Part shown: positions 20,101-25,000 of the stretch, one piece after another
Numbering within the stretch: the stretch's first letter is position 1
Layout: each line of letters begins with the position of its first letter
Assembly: GCA_903813345.2 (NCBI GenBank)
Contig: CAIIXF020000151.1
Coordinates: forward strand, 1 to 25,000
DNA: 25,000 bases
DNA from: Owenia fusiformis
Lineage: Eukaryota > Annelida > Polychaeta > Sabellida > Oweniidae
Reading direction: 5' to 3'
Translations under genes and position numbers: made by a program
Notes under the pieces: generated by a model
What the model was told of the DNA's origin: nothing
The model's database searches: none
Seen by the model: only the letters and a program-made list of their open reading frames with translations

Positions 20101-21516
20101 TCTATCTAATTACACGTTAGGCATTATGTGCAGACGGTATGTACTAATATCTTATTGAGAAAATTATTTTAAATTCTTCGGAAATCTTTTAGGAAACTTA
20201 GTAAGTTTCTCAACTACACTGTGCTAACGTGTTTTTTTTTCATTTCCGTCTGAAACATATATTCTAGGACTTCCAACACAATTAAGGTACACAAATGTAC
20301 TGCGAAGACAAAGCAAAATCATATACTTTCTTTTTTCTAACATTTTCCGGTGTATTGACAGCTTTGTATAAAAAAAACTCCTACCTCATACCCACCCACC
20401 CACGTATGTGGGACATGATACAGTCTTTGAAGGGTTCAATTTTAAGATCTTAGTTTATTAAATTTTAGTTTATGATGAATTATAGATGCATTTGTAACGA
20501 CCCTTGATAGCAAGTTGCTACTACATCCCAGCTGGGTTCGATTCTTTCAATTTCTTTATCTGGCTTGTTGGACCTATGCTCGGGGTCGTTAGTTATTTAT
20601 TACCCTGGGCCGCCCTCGGGTCATTACACATTAAAATGCATCCAGCATATACCTTTATTTATGGATCTGTCTAGTCATAAAATAAAGCCAGAATTGTAGA
20701 TTTAATAATCTACAGAAATGTAGATTAAATAATCTTTAAAATTGAACCCTTCAATAACTGTATCATGTTCCACGTAGGTGGGTATGAGGTAGGAGATATT
20801 TTATACAAAGCCTGTATTGACACCTATAGATCATCATTTTTCTAAAACTGCAAATAAAGTTATAATGGTACTTATCATGTCAGCGTTTTTGATATTTATG
20901 GCATTAATAGGAAAAGAAAATAGGTTTATTGGAAAGCATGTTAAACAATTATAATGATATGCTTTTCAAAAATAAAATAAAATAAATGACTCGATGATTT
21001 AAATAATTTAAGACTCAAAACTCAGCTGTCAAATTTGACACATGCCCTTTAATAAACACGTTACTTACACAGTCCAAATATGCCATAGAAAATACCAAAA
21101 AGTCGCTTCACCAAACCATCACACGGTTCTCCACTATCCAAACTATATGCACGAGCAATTTGTGTAAGATACGTTGGTTGGGCCCCCCATATGGGACCAC
21201 CAAATAAGCCACATATGAAAGCTCCGAGAATAATAGTCCACCAGGTAGCATACAGGTTAGCAGCAGCAAATGCAGCATAACCGATATAACCAAAGACGAT
21301 AGTATTATTACAACCGAATTTCTCAATGCAGAATTTAGGCAGAAATAAATTTGAGAATATCAATGTGCCGTATAAAACAGATAGACCGGTTGTACCAAGG
21401 CCTGCATCAATGTTGATTGAGCTTTGTAATGTTTGCACTGTTGTATATGCTGTGAAGTTCATCATAAATGATATGCTCAGCACCAGCACATTCTTGTACA
21501 ATGTTTTCTTCTCCAT
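17120..21516 (-). CDS. UNC93-like MFS membrane protein, copy B (complete)
   Basis: Six exons with the same phases as copy A: 21069-21516, 19921-20078, 19295-19828, 18948-19080, 18682-18813 and 17120-17343, giving 542 aa. Exon 1 (MEKKTLYKNVLVLSISFMMN...TLQSSINIDAGLGTTGLSVL) differs from copy A at only scattered residues. Exon 2 holds NSTAIPE, two Cys and NTT sequons. Exon 3 begins LLMGILIALHILSAVMVICG, then the hydrophilic loop with ENEPLL (19688-19705) and SFEHISGHFKVKS, then SKRLRPDTLIGT and the next helix. The last exon encodes TVGLLFMDKNEVAFGSLKVW and ends CRREQHSLYKAF, slightly longer than copy A. The exon 3 loop is the main region of divergence from A. Introns are enlarged by MITE-like insertions (introns 1 and 5). 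It is expected to be a multipass membrane protein of the endolysosomal or plasma membrane; transport substrate and partner are unknown. Confidence 0.92.
17371..17792. repeat. Short-TIR insertion candidate in intron 5 of UNC93 copy B
   Basis: AGATGCGAGTAG (17371-17382) recurs inverted at 17781-17792, 422 bp end to end, with AT-rich non-coding sequence between. Copy A has no such sequence at the corresponding position next to exon 6. No target duplication is clear, so identity as a MITE is tentative. Confidence 0.4.
17936..18604. mobile_element. Tc1/mariner-type MITE with long imperfect inverted repeats, TA flanked
   Basis: The ends are CCCTCTGTAAAGAAAAAAG (left) and its complement (right, ending CTTTACAGAGGG at 18604), flanked by TA at 17934-17935 and 18605-18606. 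The similarity of the arms extends inward at lower identity for about 100 bp (GTCCTTTA, then ATTCTGTATAATATTACTAA-like against a diverged partner). About 669 bp with no coding capacity. It lies in intron 5 of copy B only. Confidence 0.65.
20361..20812. mobile_element. MITE with about 110-bp TIRs and 10-bp target duplication (Mutator-like?)
   Basis: TGTATTGACA occurs at both edges (20351-20360 and 20813-20822). The ends read GCTTTGTATAAAA...CTCCTACCTCATACCCACC and its inverted partner, then ACATGATACAGT and GAAGGGTTCAATTTTA in both arms, about 110 bp in total. A 9-10 bp duplication with long TIRs is typical of Mutator-like elements; the 452-bp unit has no transposase. It sits in intron 1 of copy B, which is about 600 bp longer than the same intron in copy A. 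The interior also holds a smaller inverted pair TAACGACC/GGTCGTTA (about 20495 and 20585). Confidence 0.72.
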
Positions 21517-22085
21517 GTCTATAGTAATTGAAGCACCAAATGAAACTATTCAAATTCTTTCTGGAGTCTACCTGTTTTAAATAATTGCACGTGGCTTAAG
21601 TCTGATACATGCATATAGTGCTTGTGTCATTTAGTTATCTTGTTTGCCCTTGTTTCATTGTCATATCTGGACAGTTGTAAGTACAATATAGGACATAAAG
21701 AATGCACGCCTTTAGGTTTCTCTTATCTATTCTGTTTTCACTTGAGGTACAAAAATTGAACAAAATCTTGTACTAAAGTTGTTTGACATAGACATATTTA
21801 GAAGCGTACATAGCTCATCCTCCGTACGCAGGGCTCCGAAATCGAGAATACCTTCTTTCTGTGAGAAGGAGGTCCGGATTCTGGACACCTGCTTAGGAGG
21901 ATGACATCGCTATGCACATTTCAATTTTCAAGCAAACAGGTCTTATCCATCTTATCCATCCAAACTTTATACTACCAGAGTGGGGCAAGGAAATGGGACA
22001 CTTACATAATAAGCTGTTTAAAAGAGCATAACAGTTTATATTATAGTAAACCTCCACACCCTATCTAGTGCACAACTTGTTGAAA
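21517..22085. other. Intergenic region between UNC93 copies B and C, with a small hairpin element
   Basis: No coding sequence is supported. A 112-bp foldback at 21806-21917 has arms GTACATAGC-TCATCCTCC and an inverted partner with a 4-nt insertion (GGAGGATGACATCGCTATGC), plus an inner ACCTTCTTTC/GAGAAGGAGGT pair. It looks like a miniature hairpin element. The remainder is AT-rich and should include the promoter of copy B on its left and the 3' end of copy C on its right. Confidence 0.5.
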
Positions 22086-24866
22086 TTAATGCATTTCAAA
22101 GGAGCGTAGTTCTCTTCTGTATATAACTTTAAGGAGTACAAAACAAATAGTTCCTATAGCAAGTACACCTAACATAATGTATAACTTGATGGCCATGCAT
22201 ATGGATGGGCTGACGATAAACATTGCAGTTACTCCTACACTTTGCCATACTTTCAAGCTACCAAATGCAACTTCATTGTTCTCCATGAATAAAAGGCCCA
22301 CTGTACCTGAGTTTATTAAAAACAAAAAAATCATATACACTAATGTTAATTAAAGTACTCAAGTACGTGTATATGGCTCAAAATAAGGTATACTTCTTAG
22401 GGAAATGTTACCTTGATGGATCAGACTGCATTTATTAATAAGTACAATTGCATGCCATATTATACTAATAGAATAAGAAGCATTTTCAAATAGTTTAAAG
22501 ATACTTACTACTAAGGCAAATTTGCAATAGTGAATTGCAAGCACCATTTAATACAGCAATTATATATAACAAATATCTCTCCCGCCCTAGTGACTGCCAA
22601 AGCATAGATAGGATCAGACAAGCTCCAAAACATAAAATGCCTAAAATTAGAAAAACGGTACTATTGCCAATATAACAACCATTTTATATTTTGTATTGAT
22701 TTAAAATAATCTTAACCAATATTCTATGTTTAGAGTTACCTTAAAAAGATGTTTAAATTTCCGATCAATTACCTATTATGACACCACCAACTCTACCGAT
22801 AGCTTTGAATTTGCTTATAATCACAGATAAAGCAACGGCTGCACAGCCTGTTACCATGGCAAAGAAGCCAATCATCCATATGCCTTGACTACAGCCAACG
22901 AATGCCTTGGATAATCAGAATTAATAGATTAATGCTAATCTGCTCTAATGTCTTACTTTATACAGCTAAGCATTAAAATACGTCATTGATATGAATAACA
23001 TACGAGGGGTGATCAATAAGTAATGGACGCTTTTTTACACAGATACTTTTTATGGACCAATCTCTTTGATTTTCCTACCAGTGATACATCATTCAATTAT
23101 CTATCAATTCTTAAGATTTGAAGACAAAATATATAATACATGTTGATATATCCTTATTTCCGTGAAGGGGGTACAGGTACCCTGGGACCGACATTTTAGT
23201 CACATTTTCAGTTTTTAGCCAGTTTGGCAAATTTCAGTTAGATTTGAACTTTTTTAACATGCAACAAGTGTTGTGTTGTTTGAAATATTTTGCTGACTGG
23301 TAACACACAAACAGTAAGTATTGTGATGTCAGAGTGTTGTATGGTTGGGGTTTGCAGGAATTTGAGGAAGCATTGTGGAAGAATGAGTTGGTGGGAGAAA
23401 GGGACACCCTACTCCATATGGACAACGTACCTGCCCACAGATCTCAAAATGCTCAGAAAACGATATCCCTGGATCTCAAAATTGAGCCCTTGGCCAATGC
23501 ACCATATTGTCCAGATCTGCTCACATGTGACTTATTTATTCTTATAGTATTTCTATAAAGACAGGACGTAGGTTTATTGACATTGATGAAATAAAACAAC
23601 CCGTACAACTGCATCTTGCTACCATGTCAGAAAATGGAATCAGCCTTGTCTCACAATCTTGAGTTAGAGGATGAGGAATTGTGTACATGTAGCACTTGAT
23701 GGAACCTATGTAGAGGGCCCTGTAGAATGAATGTGGCATGAATATACCACAAAGTGATGATAAAATATTCAAAATCAACTGTGGCATAACATAATGGGGT
23801 ATTCATGACCATAATGGTTTGTTTTGTCAACCTGCATTCAACTGCGTTGCATGTTAAACAAGCTAAAATACCTTCAGAATGTTTCACGTAAATGTCGGTC
23901 CCGGGGTACCTATGCCTCCTTCACGGAAATAAAGATATAGCAAAATATATAACATGTCTTGTTTTCAAATCTTCAGAGTTAATAGATAATTGAACGATGT
24001 ATCACTGGTAAGAACATCGAAGGTATTGGTCCATAAAAAGTATCTGTGCAAAAAAGCGTCCATTACTTATTGATCACCCCTCGTACATATTGCAATAATT
24101 GGAATAATACTACAGGAAGATTTTGGGAACCTACTCTTTTTAAGAAGTAATGTATTCTGGGCTTCATTATACAGAATGACAAAAAATGCTAATTTTGAAA
24201 TAACTTTCTTAATAATTAGTGAATCTTTGTGATTTTTTCTGTACATAGAGTGTTAAATGCATAACATATCATTGCATTTGGAAAGTCCCTGTACGTAGCG
24301 TCATCTAATTTTATTTAACTTAAACTATTCAAAACTATAACAATGGATATTACCTGGGGGAATTCAGCGGATGAGTAAGATATAATACAACCGTTCACTA
24401 CGGAGAGGGGGATCAGCAATGTCATTTTCAAATCCACCATGACCCGAAATGTTCCTATTAAGGTGTCGGGTCTCAATCGTTTGGACCAACTTTTCTTTGC
24501 ATAAGCCGTTTTGGTTATGTTACTTGGAGTATCTTTATCTTTTATATCTTTATATTTATTTCTGCAGTTTTCGTTCTTCTGTCTATCATGCGAGTAACTA
24601 GAGATGATATTATCCGTATTCCTAATAAACTGAACTTGATCATCATTATTGTCATCAGATTTTACTTTAAAGTGACCAGAAATATTTTCAAATGATTCAT
24701 GGTGTTCTTTTGTTTGATACTCTTCGTTCCCATCTGTTGACCCTTGTAGTAGGGGTTCGTTCTCCCCGTTATCACTGTTGTCTGTATCATACCTTAACTT
24801 TCCCAATCCACATACAACCAACACAGAGGACGCTAAATTTAGGGCAATGAAGATACCCATTAGTAA
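22086..24866 (-). CDS. UNC93-like MFS membrane protein, copy C (last four exons)
   Basis: Exons 24354-24866, 22773-22905, 22509-22640 and 22086-22306 correspond one-to-one, with identical phases, to exons 3-6 of copies A and B (333 codons including stop). Exons 1-2 must lie beyond the right edge; the acceptor at 24867-24868 is intact. The product has LLMGIFIALNLASSVLVVCG, a charged loop with ENEPLL (24747-24764) and SFENISGHFKVKS, then SKRLRPDTLIGTF, AFVGCSQGIWMIG, an exon-5 GILCFGACLILSMLWQSLGR block, and the final TVGLLFMENNEVAFGSLKVW. It is clearly the most diverged of the three: a shorter loop, and a C-terminus ending RRELRSFEMH. Function as for the other copies: multipass UNC93/MFS protein, substrate unknown. 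Confidence 0.9.
23003..24083 (+). mobile_element. Degenerate mariner-like element with about 195-bp terminal inverted repeats
   Basis: The ends begin CGAGGGGTGATCAATAAGTA and are flanked by TA (23001-23002 and 24084-24085). The inverted arms match nearly perfectly for about 60 bp and then with mismatches up to about 195 bp (ending near GGTACC..GGGACCGACATTTA). The centre carries a mariner transposase remnant on the plus strand. At 1081 bp it is shorter than a full element plus such long TIRs. It lies in the intron between exons 3 and 4 of UNC93 copy C. Confidence 0.82.
23334..23640 (+). pseudogene. Mariner transposase remnant (C-terminal catalytic part)
   Basis: The frame starting at 23334 reads ...HMDNVPAHRSQNAQ...NAPYCPDLLTCDLFIL, matching the mariner blocks around the second and third catalytic Asp (usual form HxDNA.PH ... 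YSPDLAP.D). I count 35 residues between the two Asp here against 34 in canonical mariners. A stop follows soon after. A shifted frame downstream gives RRFIDIDEIKQPVQLHLA, resembling the tail of mariner transposases. The helix-turn-helix domain and the first catalytic Asp are missing, so it is inactive. Confidence 0.72.
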
Positions 24867-25000
24867 CTGAATCTAAAGTAATAGAATGTACTCGTTATAA
24901 AGAAATACATGGTAATGGGAATTGAAATGGGTATTCACATATATGTAATATCAAAAGCTGTCAATTCAGTAAACAAATTAAACACACATATTTATATTTT

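Noticed and set aside
23542-23887. Minus-strand ORFs in the mariner relic.
   Set aside because: They are antisense to the degenerate transposase and contain no transposase-like motif in that reading direction.
1-25000. CRISPR arrays, rRNA or complete tRNA genes, bacterial-type operons.
   Set aside because: None was seen; repeats here are transposon-type inverted or direct repeats and a minisatellite, and all host genes are spliced.

Overview
Kind of genome. This is an animal nuclear window: AT-rich, with spliced genes whose introns follow GT-AG, many transposon fossils and no operon-like packing. The genes (a polycystin-1-like protein and UNC93-like MFS proteins) and the repeats (R2/CRE-type retrotransposon, Tc1/mariner relics, MITEs) suit an invertebrate metazoan. 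I cannot name the phylum from sequence alone. All host genes I can support lie on the minus strand.

Layout. (1) Positions 44-4794 hold nine exons of a polycystin-1-like gene, running from the C-terminal half of the PLAT domain to the helix that precedes the TOP/polycystin channel region; the gene leaves the window on the left. (2) A fold-back Tc1/mariner derivative (3445-4520) sits in one of its introns. (3) A tetranucleotide-derived minisatellite lies at about 4983-5130. (4) A long retrotransposon (5474-10230) encodes an R2/CRE-like reverse transcriptase and restriction-like endonuclease (REL). It is bounded by two identical 257-bp direct repeats exactly 4500 bp apart and is interrupted by an antisense, 5'-truncated second non-LTR element (about 8489-9003). 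(5) A composite terminal-inverted-repeat element with a TAA target duplication lies at 10326-11104. (6) Three tandem UNC93-like genes follow: copy A 11311-14904 (complete), copy B 17120-21516 (complete), and copy C from 22086 to beyond the right edge (last four of six exons). Their introns carry further MITE-like elements and a mariner relic (23003-24083).

How the parts relate. Copies A and B are products of a segmental duplication that includes their 3' flanks. Sequence beside 5165-5475 and 10231-10270 (3' of A) matches an uninterrupted stretch at 15960-16220 (3' of B). That paralogous empty site shows the retrotransposon, including both terminal direct repeats, arrived as one unit in the flank of copy A. 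The UNC93 copies share exon phases exactly. They keep a dileucine-type sorting signal inside an otherwise fast-changing cytoplasmic loop, which suggests endolysosomal membrane proteins.

The most unusual object is the REL-type non-LTR retroelement with LTR-like terminal direct repeats that contain strong hairpins. Its ORF has no in-frame AUG ahead of its zinc finger. No similarity search or folding program was run; identifications rest on motifs read by eye.
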